NCBI RefSeq assembly: GCF_015558675.1
Contig: NZ_JADMOL010000002.1
Coordinates: 347,975-411,974 of the forward strand
Reading direction: 5' to 3'
DNA from: Paenibacillus sp. 1001270B_150601_E10
GTDB taxonomy: Bacteria; Bacillota; Bacilli; Paenibacillales; Paenibacillaceae
DNA length: 64,000 bases
The number at the start of each line of letters is the position of its first letter. Position 1 is the stretch's first letter. Below the pieces are notes generated by a model. The model was not told where the DNA came from and searched no databases. It worked only from the letters and a program-made list of their open reading frames with translations. The position numbers and the translations under genes were made by a program. Below are positions 9,314 through 17,937 of the stretch, one piece after another.

Positions 9314-9835
9314 ATGACAGCTACGATAAGAAAAGACTGGGATACTTATTTTATGGATATTGCATACATGGTCTCCACGCGATCACAATGTCCAAGACGC
9401 CATGTTGGAGCTGTGCTTGTGCAAGGAAAGAAGCTGCTGGGAACAGCCTACAACGGTGCCCCGATGGGAGTGCCGGATTGCTCGGAAGCAGGTTGTATGA
9501 TTGCAGAGCAGTTCGAGCTCGTGACGCATCCGGATGGGACGGAAGAGATGGTGAAGAAGGAGCGCTGCATACGCACGATTCACGCAGAGCAGAATCTGCT
9601 GCTCTTTACAGATCGAATGGATCGTGAAGGCGCAACGGTATACGTAACTGATCAGCCTTGCTGGACATGTGCAAACATGCTGGCTAACAGCGGGGTAAAG
9701 GAAATTGTATTCCACCGCCCATATCCGAAGGATACGGATAAGGTAACGGCGATGATGAATCAGCTGGGAATTACGTTCCGATCCTTGGATCACTACCACC
9801 CGCCGGCAGAGACGATTATGGAGCCTGTACATTAA
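9314..9835 (+). CDS. comEB: ComEB, dCMP deaminase family
   Basis: A zinc-dependent deoxycytidylate deaminase that converts dCMP to dUMP, feeding thymidylate synthesis. The 173-residue protein has the catalytic H-A-E at residues 90-92 and the zinc-binding P-C-W-T-C with Cys116 and Cys119. An extra Cys-containing stretch (P-D-C-S-E-A-G-C) near residue 55 is typical of the bacterial ComEB type. It lies between comEA and comEC, as in Bacillus, although the enzyme itself is not needed for DNA uptake in B. subtilis. A 194-base gap precedes it, so it may have its own promoter, and a terminator-like hairpin follows. Confidence 0.93.
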   Translation: MTATIRKDWDTYFMDIAYMVSTRSQCPRRHVGAVLVQGKKLLGTAYNGAPMGVPDCSEAGCMIAEQFELVTHPDGTEEMVKKERCIRTIHAEQNLLLFTDRMDREGATVYVTDQPCWTCANMLANSGVKEIVFHRPYPKDTDKVTAMMNQLGITFRSLDHYHPPAETIMEPVH

Positions 9836-9862
9836 GAGTGATTTTCATAGAACGAGATGAGG

Positions 9863-9911
9863 AAGAACCTTCATCTGGCTGTAAGATTTACAGCTGGAGG
9901 AGGTTCTTTTT
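9863..9911 (+). terminator. Hairpin with T-run between comEB and comEC
   Basis: AAGAACCT and CTGGCTGTAA fold back onto TTACAGC and AGGTTCTT, followed by TTTTTC. It looks like an intrinsic terminator or attenuator after comEB; the comEC start lies only about 40 bases downstream. Confidence 0.8.
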
Positions 9912-9948
9912 CGTTTGACTGGATGATAAGGTGAAGGAGTGTGATAAG

Positions 9949-12585
9949 ATGCTAATGCGGCGTCCGCTTGTTGTGTGTGCGGGTTTATGGATTGTCGGCA
10001 TTCATTTTGCGATTCAATATTCAGCGTTCCAGGCTTGGGTCATGATGGCTTGCTTATTAGGGATGTCCGTTTTATTAACCTATAGAAAAAAGGTAACTTT
10101 GCTGCTTGCTCTATTATATGGCGGAACCTTGATCTTCTCTTACTTGTACTTCAATTGGTATGATGCGAAGCAAGTATCGGTGCTTCCCTATCCAATTGAA
10201 GCAGGGGAGGCTTATGCCCATGTAAATGCTGAGGCAGGCAAGCGAATGGAAGAAGAACGCCCTGATAGCACCATGATCGATGCCCAAGCGCTACAGGGGC
10301 ATGCGGAGGGAGTTATCGACTCCCCGGTCGAGAGAGATGGGGATCGCGTACAATTTGAGCTCCGTACGAAGAGATGGAAAGATAGCAAAGGCACGACAAC
10401 GAATCTTGACGGAGAGCGGCTGCTCGTTCAGATTAAGCTAAAGCAGGAAAAGGAGCTTGAGACGATCCGCGGTTGGTCAAGGGGAATGGTTGTACAGGTT
10501 CAAGGCGAGCTGGAGCGTCCTGGATCAAGCACGAACTTCGGCGCGTTTGATTACAGTAAGTATTTGCAGTATGAGCATATGTATTGGCTGCTCAAGGGAG
10601 AAGGTGCTTTATCCTTAACGGTAATTGGTGAATCGCCGAGATGGATGCCTGCAGGCGTGCTTGGTCTTATCGAGGCTTGGAGACAGCATGCGGCTTCGCT
10701 GTATGATCAATTATTACCTAAGGAGCAGAGCACCTATTTGCAGGGGCTGGTGCTTGGCATGAGAAGTGATCTGGATGTACAGATCGAAGATGATTTTGCA
10801 CAGCTTGGGCTAACACATGTACTTGCTATTTCTGGTCTTCATGTGGCGGTGTTTGTCAGTGCATGCTTGTTGGTCCTGAAAGCATTTCGCCTCACAAGGG
10901 AAATGTCCTTAACGATTGTGATAGGACTTGTTCCCTTATATGTGCTCTTTACAGGCGGGTCGCCATCTGTCGTTCGAGCCGGAATGATGTCCATCCTTGC
11001 CTTAATTGGATTAAGACAAGGTTGGGTTAAGGATGGCTTGCATCTGCTGTGCGGCGCGCTGCTTGCCATGCTGCTGATCGAGCCTTATTTTGCGCTCAAT
11101 GTCAGCTTTCAGCTATCCTTTATCGTGACAGCAGGACTTATTATCGGCGTCCCCCTTATTCAAGCACTGTGGCCTGCATCGTGGCCGATGTGGCTGCGAT
11201 CTTCGTTATCTGTTTCGATCACGGCGCAGCTTATTTCGTTTCCGCTCACGATCTTTTACTTCAATCAAGTATCCATGCTATCGCTGTTCGCGAATCTGAT
11301 CTTTGTGCCTTTCATTAGTGGGGTTGTTCTTCCATTAGGCACGATTACCTTACTTGTCGCCGTGGTGTGGTTCAATGGAGCAGTTCCAGTTGCGTGGCTT
11401 ACCAAGCAGTGCAATGATCTCACCTTTATGCTGATCCATAGCCTATCTCGCTTTGAGCAAACTACAATGATATGGGCATCTCCAGATTTGTGGTGGATTG
11501 CAGGCTACTATGCTGCATTATTGTCCATGCTATTTTCGATTTCTATCATCAAAAAGAAGTCTATGCTCACGGGCTTGAGTCCTGATGATACGGTGCCGCT
11601 TGATGCATTCCAGCTTGTTCGCACACATCATAGCCGCAAGCCAAAATTAATAGCTGCCGCATCTTCTATGGTCTTTGTACTGCTGCTATTCATAGGCTAT
11701 ACGAAGGGACCTCCCTCCCACACGACGCTGTCGGTTCTGGATATCGGACAAGGGGACAGTTTGCTTCTTCAGACAAAGAGCGGGCAGAGCATTCTCATTG
11801 ACGGAGGAGGAACCATAAATTATTCCCGTAAGGGGGAGGAGTGGAAGCAGAGAAGAAAGCCTTATGAGGTAGGGGCGAGCAGAATTGTTCCTTTATTGAA
11901 AAAGCGCGGGATCAGACAGCTGGATGCTGTTGTTCTGACCCATGGCGATTCCGACCATGCAGGCGGCCTTAAAGCCATTATTGAACAGATCGGCGCAGAT
12001 CGCCTTGTGGTGAATGGAACATGGAAATCCTCCTCTACGCTGGCTGATCTATATCAAGCAGCATTGGATCGCAGCATTCCGATCGTTTCTTGGAAGGCTG
12101 GAGACCAGTGGCAGGTGGATGATTCGGCGCAATTCACAGTGTTGTATCCGAAAGAGCATAAACAAGTGCTTGTCGAGGAAGAGGATCAGAACGACGCCTC
12201 GCTTGTGATCATGCTAACGCTAACAGAAGGAGAAGGCAGAGGGACGATACTGCTGACAGGCGATATTGGCACTGCGCAGGAGCAGGAGATCCTTATGATG
12301 AAGCACGAGCGCGAAGCGGATGATCGCCTTGATGTGCTTAAAGTGGCTCATCATGGAAGCAAGACGTCAACATCAACCTCTTGGATTGACTATTGGAAGC
12401 CTAGAGCAAGTGTGATATCGGTGGGAAGAAATAACCGTTATGGACATCCGAATGAGGGAACGCTCCAAACTCTGAAGCGTGCAAACAGCGAGGTGTGGAG
12501 GACAGATCTGCACGGTGAAATCCAGCTCTCGATTCATCCTGAAGGTTTGAAGCTAAGAGCAAAACATGATAGGATGTCTCAGTAG
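9949..12585 (+). CDS. comEC: ComEC/Rec2, DNA uptake channel with metallo-beta-lactamase domain
   Basis: ComEC forms the inner-membrane channel through which single-stranded DNA enters the cell. The 878-residue protein has an N-terminal DUF4131 region with membrane helices and a soluble OB part (about residues 1-220), the polytopic Competence domain (about 240-540, including the L-T-H-V-L-A-I-S-G-L-H motif), and a C-terminal metallo-beta-lactamase domain with L-D-I-G-Q-G-D-S, L-T-H-G-D-S-D-H-A-G-G near residue 663 and K-V-A-H-H-G-S, which is proposed to be a nuclease for the second strand. ATG 9949 has AAGGAG nine bases upstream; GTG 9931 is an alternative but overlaps that site. The zinc ligands look intact. 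Confidence 0.94.
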   Translation: MLMRRPLVVCAGLWIVGIHFAIQYSAFQAWVMMACLLGMSVLLTYRKKVTLLLALLYGGTLIFSYLYFNWYDAKQVSVLPYPIEAGEAYAHVNAEAGKRMEEERPDSTMIDAQALQGHAEGVIDSPVERDGDRVQFELRTKRWKDSKGTTTNLDGERLLVQIKLKQEKELETIRGWSRGMVVQVQGELERPGSSTNFGAFDYSKYLQYEHMYWLLKGEGALSLTVIGESPRWMPAGVLGLIEAWRQHAASLYDQLLPKEQSTYLQGLVLGMRSDLDVQIEDDFAQLGLTHVLAISGLHVAVFVSACLLVLKAFRLTREMSLTIVIGLVPLYVLFTGGSPSVVRAGMMSILALIGLRQGWVKDGLHLLCGALLAMLLIEPYFALNVSFQLSFIVTAGLIIGVPLIQALWPASWPMWLRSSLSVSITAQLISFPLTIFYFNQVSMLSLFANLIFVPFISGVVLPLGTITLLVAVVWFNGAVPVAWLTKQCNDLTFMLIHSLSRFEQTTMIWASPDLWWIAGYYAALLSMLFSISIIKKKSMLTGLSPDDTVPLDAFQLVRTHHSRKPKLIAAASSMVFVLLLFIGYTKGPPSHTTLSVLDIGQGDSLLLQTKSGQSILIDGGGTINYSRKGEEWKQRRKPYEVGASRIVPLLKKRGIRQLDAVVLTHGDSDHAGGLKAIIEQIGADRLVVNGTWKSSSTLADLYQAALDRSIPIVSWKAGDQWQVDDSAQFTVLYPKEHKQVLVEEEDQNDASLVIMLTLTEGEGRGTILLTGDIGTAQEQEILMMKHEREADDRLDVLKVAHHGSKTSTSTSWIDYWKPRASVISVGRNNRYGHPNEGTLQTLKRANSEVWRTDLHGEIQLSIHPEGLKLRAKHDRMSQ

Positions 12586-12871
12586 ATTTATATACGCGCA
12601 AGGTCATGATTATACGGTCTTTGCAATTACTCTTGACCAACATTTTCATGAAAATGGAGTACATAGAAAGCAACAGACTTTTAGGCTGATTCCTGTTATG
12701 CTAATACCAAATCATCACGAATAATAGATTCATCCAATACGAATCAAACGAATGCTCATGTTTATGCATAAGCATGTCACGATATCGACACCTAAAATAA
12801 AAAAATGAAGCGAACCTGCAACCATTTTCGCCTTGTCTGCGTCAATGGATATGCAAGAGAGGGGGATCTAA
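12586..12871. other. comEC to sigma factor intergenic region
   Basis: No gene is seen. The end of the region holds an ECF-type promoter-like pair (described separately) and a GAGAGGGGG ribosome binding site for the sigma factor. Confidence 0.5.
12818..12843 (+). promoter_or_regulatory. Possible autoregulated ECF-type promoter
   Basis: GCAACC at 12818-12823 and CGTC at 12840-12843 are 16 bases apart. This resembles the GAAAC-N16-CGTC/CGTA pattern of B. subtilis SigM/SigW promoters and fits autoregulation of the sigma factor that follows. It is a match of short motifs, so the assignment is tentative. Confidence 0.4.
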
Positions 12872-13420
12872 GTGGTAGAGCAAGAACTCATCCGAGCTGC
12901 TCAATCCGGCGATCGCGATGCTCTGATTACTCTTTTGCGAGAAATAGAACCGTACGTGTACCGTACGGCCTATTATCTGGTACACAATGAGCAAGATGCA
13001 ATGGACGCGTCCCAAGAGGCCTTAATCCGTATTTATACCAAGATTAATTCGTACGAAGAGAAAGCTCAGTTCAAAACATGGGTTCAGCGAATTGTGACGA
13101 ATATCGTGATTGACAAGTTCCGTCGGGCGAAGCCAACGGTGTCCATCGATGAGCACAATCTCGTGTTTCTAGGGAAAGAAGATGTAGAAAAAGAAGTGCT
13201 GTCATCTTATGCAGCTCAGGATATACGCGAGGCGATCAATCGCCTTCCTGAACATCATCGTACGGTAGTCGTTCTGCGGTATTTACAAGACTTTTCATAC
13301 AACGAGATTGCGGAGAGTCTGAACTTGCCGCTGAATACGGTAAAGTCCTACTTGTTCCGTGCAAGACAACAACTGCAGACGATGCTGCAAGATTATGAGA
13401 AAGGTGGTGTGCGAGGATGA
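12872..13420 (+). CDS. ECF RNA polymerase sigma factor (SigW-like)
   Basis: A 182-residue extracytoplasmic-function sigma factor. Region 2 runs through D-A-M-D-A-S-Q-E-A-L-I-R-I-Y and F-K-T-W-V-Q-R-I-V-T-N (about residues 40-85), and region 4 contains L-P-E-H-H-R-T-V-V-V-L-R and the helix-turn-helix Y-N-E-I-A-E-S-L-N-L-P-L-N-T-V-K-S (about 125-170). The start is GTG with GAGAGGGGG upstream. Its stop overlaps the next gene, a zinc-type anti-sigma factor, by four bases, the classic sigma/anti-sigma pair. It most resembles the SigW/SigM group involved in envelope stress, but the regulon cannot be read from this window. Confidence 0.9.
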   Translation: MVEQELIRAAQSGDRDALITLLREIEPYVYRTAYYLVHNEQDAMDASQEALIRIYTKINSYEEKAQFKTWVQRIVTNIVIDKFRRAKPTVSIDEHNLVFLGKEDVEKEVLSSYAAQDIREAINRLPEHHRTVVVLRYLQDFSYNEIAESLNLPLNTVKSYLFRARQQLQTMLQDYEKGGVRG

Positions 13421-14754
13421 ACTGCCAAGAGGTGGTGACACTTATGCAGCGTGAGTTGGATCAGGATTTGAATGATGCAGAAGAGAAGCTTCTGGCAGAG
13501 CATTTGAATCGCTGTTCCGCCTGTTCCGACATGTATGAACGATTAAAGATGTTGAATGAAGATTTGGAGATGCTGCCTAAAGTAACGCCTCCATTTAGTA
13601 TCGTAGATTCCATTCTGCCTAAGCTTGATGAAATGGATCGTGAACAAGCGGCAGCTATAGCATCATCGTTCACGACAGGTGTAAAGGAACAGCAAATGGA
13701 TCAACCAATTGCTGAGAAACAAACGAATACAGAGCAAGCGAAGAAGCTTGCAGCGTCCAAGAAGGTCAACCGATTCAATTGGAAGGCAGCTAGCGCTGTA
13801 GTGGCAGCCGCAGCTGTATTTGGACTTATCTTGGTAAACGCAGAATTGCCGAAGACGCAAGAAGCGGCTGATTTTGCAGGACTTAGTATAAAGACTCAAA
13901 CCTCGCAAAACAAAGAGAGCGATTCTTCCTCAGCTTCAGTTGAGAGCAGAAGTATACAGCAGCATGATGAAAGCATCGCGGATACAACTGAACCAAAAGG
14001 TGATGGCTCTGCTAGCGATACGAGCACACCTGCTGTGCCGGATAATGAAGGCTCAACAGAAACGATGGACATGAATGAGGGAGCGGCTAATCAAGTGAAA
14101 AAGCAGGATGATCAGCCTGTCAGCAGCCAGCAGGAGCGTTCTGTGAACCCTTCAACAGATCACGAATCGGGAAACAAAGGCTTGAAGCCAACGGATTCCC
14201 ATCGGCCGACACCTGCTGCTGGAGGTGGGGAAACAGCGAAGCCGAACAGCTCTAATGGAAGCTCGGAGAACGGGAATCCAGAGCAGGGAATCGCTGAACA
14301 GCCTCCTATTGAGAAAGGTTCCTTGAATGACCAGGTTCCAACGACAACAGAGAACTTGCCTAAGGATGATCCGAAGAGTGCCTTCAATCTGCTAAGCGAG
14401 ATGTACTCGGTGTCGCCAAATCAAGCCTTTGAGGTTGTTTGGAACAACGGCGAGCTTAAATTGCTTCAAAAGTCTGGCGATGCTTCTAGCTTGATCTCGA
14501 CCATAGCTTGGCAAACGAAGCCTGAGCATATGACTTGGTCCGAGGACAGCAAGCAAGTACAGCTTCACTTTACGAATGCTGAAAAACAAGTGTTTACTTT
14601 GTCGTACGATGTAAGCACAGAAGGGTTTAAGAAGGCAGAAACCTCCAAGGCTCCGGATAGCGTTATTGGCAATACCGAAACGCCCTCTTTAACGGATAAG
14701 GAAGCGACTAAAGAAGATGCATCGAAGCCTGAATCGAAAGATAATTCGAAGTAG
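13417..14754 (+). CDS. Membrane anti-sigma factor with zinc-finger (ZAS) domain
   Basis: A 445-residue anti-sigma factor paired with the preceding ECF sigma. The N-terminal ZAS domain has His29, Cys33 and Cys36 in the H-x3-C-x2-C pattern that binds zinc and holds the sigma factor. A single hydrophobic segment at about residues 122-143 (A-A-S-A-V-V-A-A-A-A-V-F-G-L-I) would cross the membrane. The outside part is long: about 170 residues rich in Ser, Thr, Gln, Glu and Pro, then a folded-looking domain around residues 320-405 (A-F-N-L-L-S-E-M-Y to V-F-T-L-S-Y-D-V). This extracellular part is much larger than in RsiW (about 200 residues in all), so it may be the sensory region. Confidence 0.87.
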   Translation: MNCQEVVTLMQRELDQDLNDAEEKLLAEHLNRCSACSDMYERLKMLNEDLEMLPKVTPPFSIVDSILPKLDEMDREQAAAIASSFTTGVKEQQMDQPIAEKQTNTEQAKKLAASKKVNRFNWKAASAVVAAAAVFGLILVNAELPKTQEAADFAGLSIKTQTSQNKESDSSSASVESRSIQQHDESIADTTEPKGDGSASDTSTPAVPDNEGSTETMDMNEGAANQVKKQDDQPVSSQQERSVNPSTDHESGNKGLKPTDSHRPTPAAGGGETAKPNSSNGSSENGNPEQGIAEQPPIEKGSLNDQVPTTTENLPKDDPKSAFNLLSEMYSVSPNQAFEVVWNNGELKLLQKSGDASSLISTIAWQTKPEHMTWSEDSKQVQLHFTNAEKQVFTLSYDVSTEGFKKAETSKAPDSVIGNTETPSLTDKEATKEDASKPESKDNSK

Positions 14755-14809
14755 CTCTTTATGCGGCTTCAATTGATCCGCATTCACGATTAAAACATAT
14801 TGATGTCAT

Positions 14810-14926
14810 GGCTTCTTATGCACACTTTTGCGTGCTGCTACGTATAGTATGGTATACATGAAGCCAAGACGTTCCCGTACGTCGTGTAACCATTAGTAGG
14901 CAGGACCTAGGCCTGTGCTGCTAATG
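14810..14926 (+). other. Tandem hairpins in the anti-sigma to holA gap
   Basis: GGCTTC (14810-14815) pairs with GAAGCC (14860-14865) around an inner GCACAC-TTTT-GCGTGC hairpin. A second element pairs CATTAG (14891-14896) with CTAATG (14921-14926) around CAGG/CCTG. No gene is seen here. The structures may be RNA elements or folded DNA; their role is unknown. Confidence 0.4.
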
Positions 14927-14946
14927 TTTATCATAGATGTTATGGG

Positions 14947-14990
14947 ACAAAGGGATTGTTCGACGGAAGTCGTTCAATCCCTTTGTTTTT
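14947..14990 (+). terminator. Intrinsic terminator before holA
   Basis: ACAAAGGGATTG and TCGAC fold onto GTCG and CAATCCCTTTGT, followed by TTTTT, giving a long GC-containing stem. It would end transcripts coming from the sigma/anti-sigma operon or from the structured region just upstream. Confidence 0.9.
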
Positions 14991-15040
14991 ATGCTGAAGT
15001 TTGTTATCATGAAGGGCGTACGATTTAAGGAGGTACACCT

Positions 15041-16057
15041 GTGGACGCAAAAGAAGCGCTGAAAGAGATCAAGCGAGGAGAGCCTCGCTCCTTATATGTA
15101 TTATATGGAACAGAGAAATACCGCCTGCAGGAGTTCGTTTCGGAGTTAATTGCAAGAACCGTCCCAGAGGAGAATCGGGATCTTGCGATTACGAAGATGG
15201 ATACCGCTGAAACGCCGATCGAGCTGGTGGTGGAAGAAGCAGAAACAATGCCTTTTCTCGTGGAACGCAAACTTATTCTCGTTAAGGATCAGACGATCTT
15301 CGCCTCCGGCAAGGATAAGATGGAGCACCGGGTGGATCGGCTGCTCAAGTATATCGAGTCTCCGCTGGAGACAAGCATTCTTGTATTCCTTATCCAGGCG
15401 GACAAGCTTGATGAGCGCAAGAAGACGGTAAAGGCGGCCAAGTCTGAGGGCTGCGTGCTTTCCTTTATGCCATTCAGTGCGGATGAACTGATGCAATGGG
15501 TGAAAAAGCAGGCGGAGAGCCGTTCAACGCCCATGGATCAAGCTGCGATTGAAACGCTGCTTAACAATGCAGGCACTCATCTTCAAACCCTGGTTGTCGA
15601 AATGGAGAAGCTGAGCTTATATGCGGGTAAAGGCCAGACGATCACACACGATATGGTGGAGCAGCTCATCTCTCGAACGACCGAGCAAAATGTGTTCCGC
15701 TTAGTAGAGGATGTCATTAATGGAAAAGTGGATTCTGCGTTGTCTATGCTGTATGAGCTGCTGAAGCAAAAGGAGGAGCCTATTAAGATCCTTGCTCTCA
15801 TTATCCGTCAAGTCCGAATTATGCTTCAGGTGAAGGAGCTCACCGGCCGAAGCTTCAGTCAGCAGCAGGCAGCCTCACAATTAGGGCTGCACCCGTATGC
15901 GGTGAAGGTTGCAGCCGAGCAGGCGAGAAAGCATGACAGCAAATCGCTTGCAAAGTGGCTGTCAGAGGCTGCAGACGTAGATTATGCAATGAAGACGGGA
16001 CGCGTGGAGAAGACGTTAGGTCTTGAAATGCTGATTATGAAAATGGCTGCTCAATGA
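15041..16057 (+). CDS. holA: DNA polymerase III subunit delta
   Basis: The delta subunit of the clamp loader, which opens the beta sliding clamp and places it on DNA. The 338-residue protein has the delta N-terminal signature L-Y-V-L-Y-G-T-E-K-Y-R-L (near residue 16), an R-K-L-I-L-V-K-D segment near residue 82, and the conserved helical block E-Q-N-V-F-R-L-V-E-D-V-I-N-G-K near residue 218. The length fits the family. The GTG start has a perfect AAGGAGGT seven bases upstream. In Bacillales holA (yqeN) follows comEC and faces rpsT, as it does here. Confidence 0.93.
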   Translation: MDAKEALKEIKRGEPRSLYVLYGTEKYRLQEFVSELIARTVPEENRDLAITKMDTAETPIELVVEEAETMPFLVERKLILVKDQTIFASGKDKMEHRVDRLLKYIESPLETSILVFLIQADKLDERKKTVKAAKSEGCVLSFMPFSADELMQWVKKQAESRSTPMDQAAIETLLNNAGTHLQTLVVEMEKLSLYAGKGQTITHDMVEQLISRTTEQNVFRLVEDVINGKVDSALSMLYELLKQKEEPIKILALIIRQVRIMLQVKELTGRSFSQQQAASQLGLHPYAVKVAAEQARKHDSKSLAKWLSEAADVDYAMKTGRVEKTLGLEMLIMKMAAQ

Positions 16058-16088
16058 CCCTGTTTGGGTTAGAGCAGCCAACACATAA

Positions 16089-16133
16089 AAGAAGCCGTAA
16101 GCAGGTCGCATAGGCGATTACTTACGGCTTCTT
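16089..16133 (-). terminator. Terminator of rpsT (possibly bidirectional)
   Basis: A 13-base arm AAGAAGCCGTAAG at 16089-16101 pairs perfectly with CTTACGGCTTCTT at 16121-16133. Read on the minus strand the stem ends in TTTT, so it serves rpsT best; it may also stop holA transcripts. Confidence 0.85.
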
Positions 16134-16162
16134 CGCTTAGTTTCTAAGTATGGAAGGCTCTC

Positions 16163-16435
16163 TTACGCTTGAGCAAGCAGAGCGTTCAATTTTTGTGCCA
16201 AGCGAGATTTCTTGCGGGCAGCTGCATTCTTGTGGATCAAGCCTTTAGTCACAGCTTTATCCAATTTCTTAGAAGCCAAAGCTACGGCTGTCTTTGCAGC
16301 TTCCGTTTCGTTATTAGCCAAAGCAGCATCTGCAGCTTTAACTGCTGTACGAAGTGCGGATTTTTGGGAAGCGTTAAGCATGCGACGCTTGTCGGATGTC
16401 TTTACGCGTTTAACAGCGGATTTAATGTTTGGCAT
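16163..16435 (-). CDS. rpsT: 30S ribosomal protein S20
   Basis: Ribosomal protein bS20, a primary 16S rRNA binder. The 90-residue product starts [12 protein letters not shown] and has the characteristic [20 protein letters not shown] block near the C-terminus. I chose the ATG at 16435 because GGAGGTGA lies just upstream; the open frame runs 11 codons further but without a ribosome binding site and without family similarity. It stands alone on the minus strand between holA and gpr, with its own promoter and terminator. Confidence 0.97.
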   Translation of the reverse strand: MPNIKSAVKRVKTSDKRRMLNASQKSALRTAVKAADAALANNETEAAKTAVALASKKLDKAVTKGLIHKNAAARKKSRLAQKLNALLAQA

Positions 16436-16517
16436 TGCTTTCACCTCCGTTGCATCGTAGTGCGACAACAGAATCCATTCCTATATAATCAAATGAAAAG
16501 GATTCACAACTTAAAGT

Positions 16518-16546
16518 ATTCTATCATGATGTATAGTAAATTGCAA
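16518..16546 (-). promoter_or_regulatory. Sigma-A promoter of rpsT
   Basis: On the minus strand TTGCAA (16546-16541) and TAGAAT (16523-16518) are 17 bases apart, about 80 bases upstream of the rpsT start codon. Confidence 0.6.
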
Positions 16547-16711
16547 TACATGTCCCGCTTCAGGTCTAGATTTGGAAGGGGATACACACATACCAAACAT
16601 CATCTGTTTTTCCTTTTCGGAAAGAGGCGAAGGGAGGCCCCCAGCAAGAGAGGATGGGCAGGCAGCTGTCAGCTTTGACACAGGTAAACATTTTTCTCGT
16701 TCAATCATTTG

Positions 16712-16741
16712 GAATAACTTTCGTTGTCCTTACGCAAAATA
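16712..16741 (+). promoter_or_regulatory. Possible sporulation (sigma-G/F-like) promoter of gpr
   Basis: GAATA (16712-16716) and CAAAATA (16735-16741) are 18 bases apart, loosely matching the forespore -35 and -10 patterns (GNATR and CATNNTA). gpr is forespore-expressed in Bacillus. The rest of the 341-base rpsT-gpr gap holds nothing else I can support. Confidence 0.3.
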
Positions 16742-16776
16742 CGAGAAAAAGAAGATAGACAGCGGGAGGAACAATC

Positions 16777-17778
16777 ATGACAGTTGATCTTAAAGCTTAT
16801 TCCGTGCGAACAGACCTGGCGCTTGAAGCAAGAGAGCTGGTTCAACCGGATGCCCATATTCCTATACCAGGCGTTCAAGAGGAAGTAGAGGAGCAAGCGG
16901 GGATAAAGGTTACCAGCATACATGTTCAAAATGAGGAAGGCGCCCGTGCGATTGGTCGGCTTCCAGGACGCTACCTGACGATCGAGGTTCCTGCCCTGCG
17001 CCGTAAGGATTCCAAGCTTCAGGACCGAGTCGCCACGAAATTCGCCCAGCTCTTTGCAGAATATTTGAAGGAAGTAGGCGTTCAAGAAAACCATAAGGTA
17101 TTGATCGTTGGTCTCGGAAACTGGAATGTAACGCCCGATGCATTAGGTCCGATGGTTGTAGAAAATGTTCTTGTGACAAGACATTACTTTGAATTGATGC
17201 CTGATCAAGTAAGTCCGGGCTATCGCCAAGTCAGCGCCGTCGCGCCAGGAGTGCTCGGAATTACGGGCATCGAATCCAGCGAGATCGTTCAAGGAATCGT
17301 GGAGAAGACGAAGCCAGATGTCATCATTGCCATTGATGCCTTAGCTTCAAAGTCGCTTGAGCGTGTGAATACGACGATTCAGGTAGCGGACATCGGCATT
17401 CATCCGGGCTCAGGCATTGGCAACAAGCGCAAGGGATTGACTAAAGAAATTTTAGGCATCCCTTGCATTGCGATTGGTGTGCCAACCGTTTGCTACGCCT
17501 CAACCATTGTGAACAATGCGATCGAAATGATGAAGTCTCATTTTGCCCAGGAAACCAGCCAAACGAGAGACATTCTGGGCATGTTGGACGATATTACGGA
17601 AGATGAGCGCTTAGCGCTGGTTAAAGAGGTGCTTCAGCCACTCGGACACGATCTTATTGTGACACCGAAGGAAGTGGATGAGTTCATGGAGGATATGGGC
17701 AACATCATCGCGAGCGGATTGAACGCAGCACTTCATGAAGCAGTCGACAAAAATAATGTGGCGGCTTATACCCATTAA
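16777..17778 (+). CDS. gpr: GPR endopeptidase (germination protease)
   Basis: GPR cuts small acid-soluble spore proteins during germination. It is made in the forespore as a zymogen. The 333-residue product has the prosequence cleavage region near its start (S-V-R-T-D-L-A-L-E-A, which resembles the SASP cleavage site), then V-L-I-V-G-L-G-N-W-N-V-T-P-D-A-L-G-P near residue 107, and I-A-I-D-A-L-A-S-K-S near residue 188, followed by D-I-G-I-H-P-G-S-G-I-G-N-K-R. It is shorter than the B. subtilis enzyme (368), a usual size for Paenibacillaceae. GGGAGGAA precedes the ATG. In Bacillales spoIIP normally follows; here an NRPS gene stands between. Confidence 0.95.
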   Translation: MTVDLKAYSVRTDLALEARELVQPDAHIPIPGVQEEVEEQAGIKVTSIHVQNEEGARAIGRLPGRYLTIEVPALRRKDSKLQDRVATKFAQLFAEYLKEVGVQENHKVLIVGLGNWNVTPDALGPMVVENVLVTRHYFELMPDQVSPGYRQVSAVAPGVLGITGIESSEIVQGIVEKTKPDVIIAIDALASKSLERVNTTIQVADIGIHPGSGIGNKRKGLTKEILGIPCIAIGVPTVCYASTIVNNAIEMMKSHFAQETSQTRDILGMLDDITEDERLALVKEVLQPLGHDLIVTPKEVDEFMEDMGNIIASGLNAALHEAVDKNNVAAYTH

Positions 17779-17875
17779 GGCAAACATCATCAATTGGACA
17801 ACCTAAAAGAAGACAACGGACAGCAAAGATGGCGGATCGCAGGATTCGTCATCTTTTGGTTTTTCATCCTAAATA

Positions 17876-17905
17876 TTGACAATGTTTTCGCCCATGTGCT
17901 TCAAT
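17876..17905 (+). promoter_or_regulatory. Candidate promoter of the NRPS gene
   Basis: TTGACA (17876-17881) and TTCAAT (17900-17905) are 18 bases apart, and a TG dinucleotide one base before the -10 makes it an extended -10. It lies 33 bases upstream of the NRPS start codon and suggests expression independent of gpr. Confidence 0.4.
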
Positions 17906-17937
17906 ACTCATACATTCCAAGTAAGGAGGTAGTATTG

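Noticed and set aside
17794-17937. Upstream TTG start giving the NRPS a hydrophobic leader
   Set aside because: No ribosome binding site there, whereas ATG 17938 has a perfect one and the condensation-domain similarity begins just after it.
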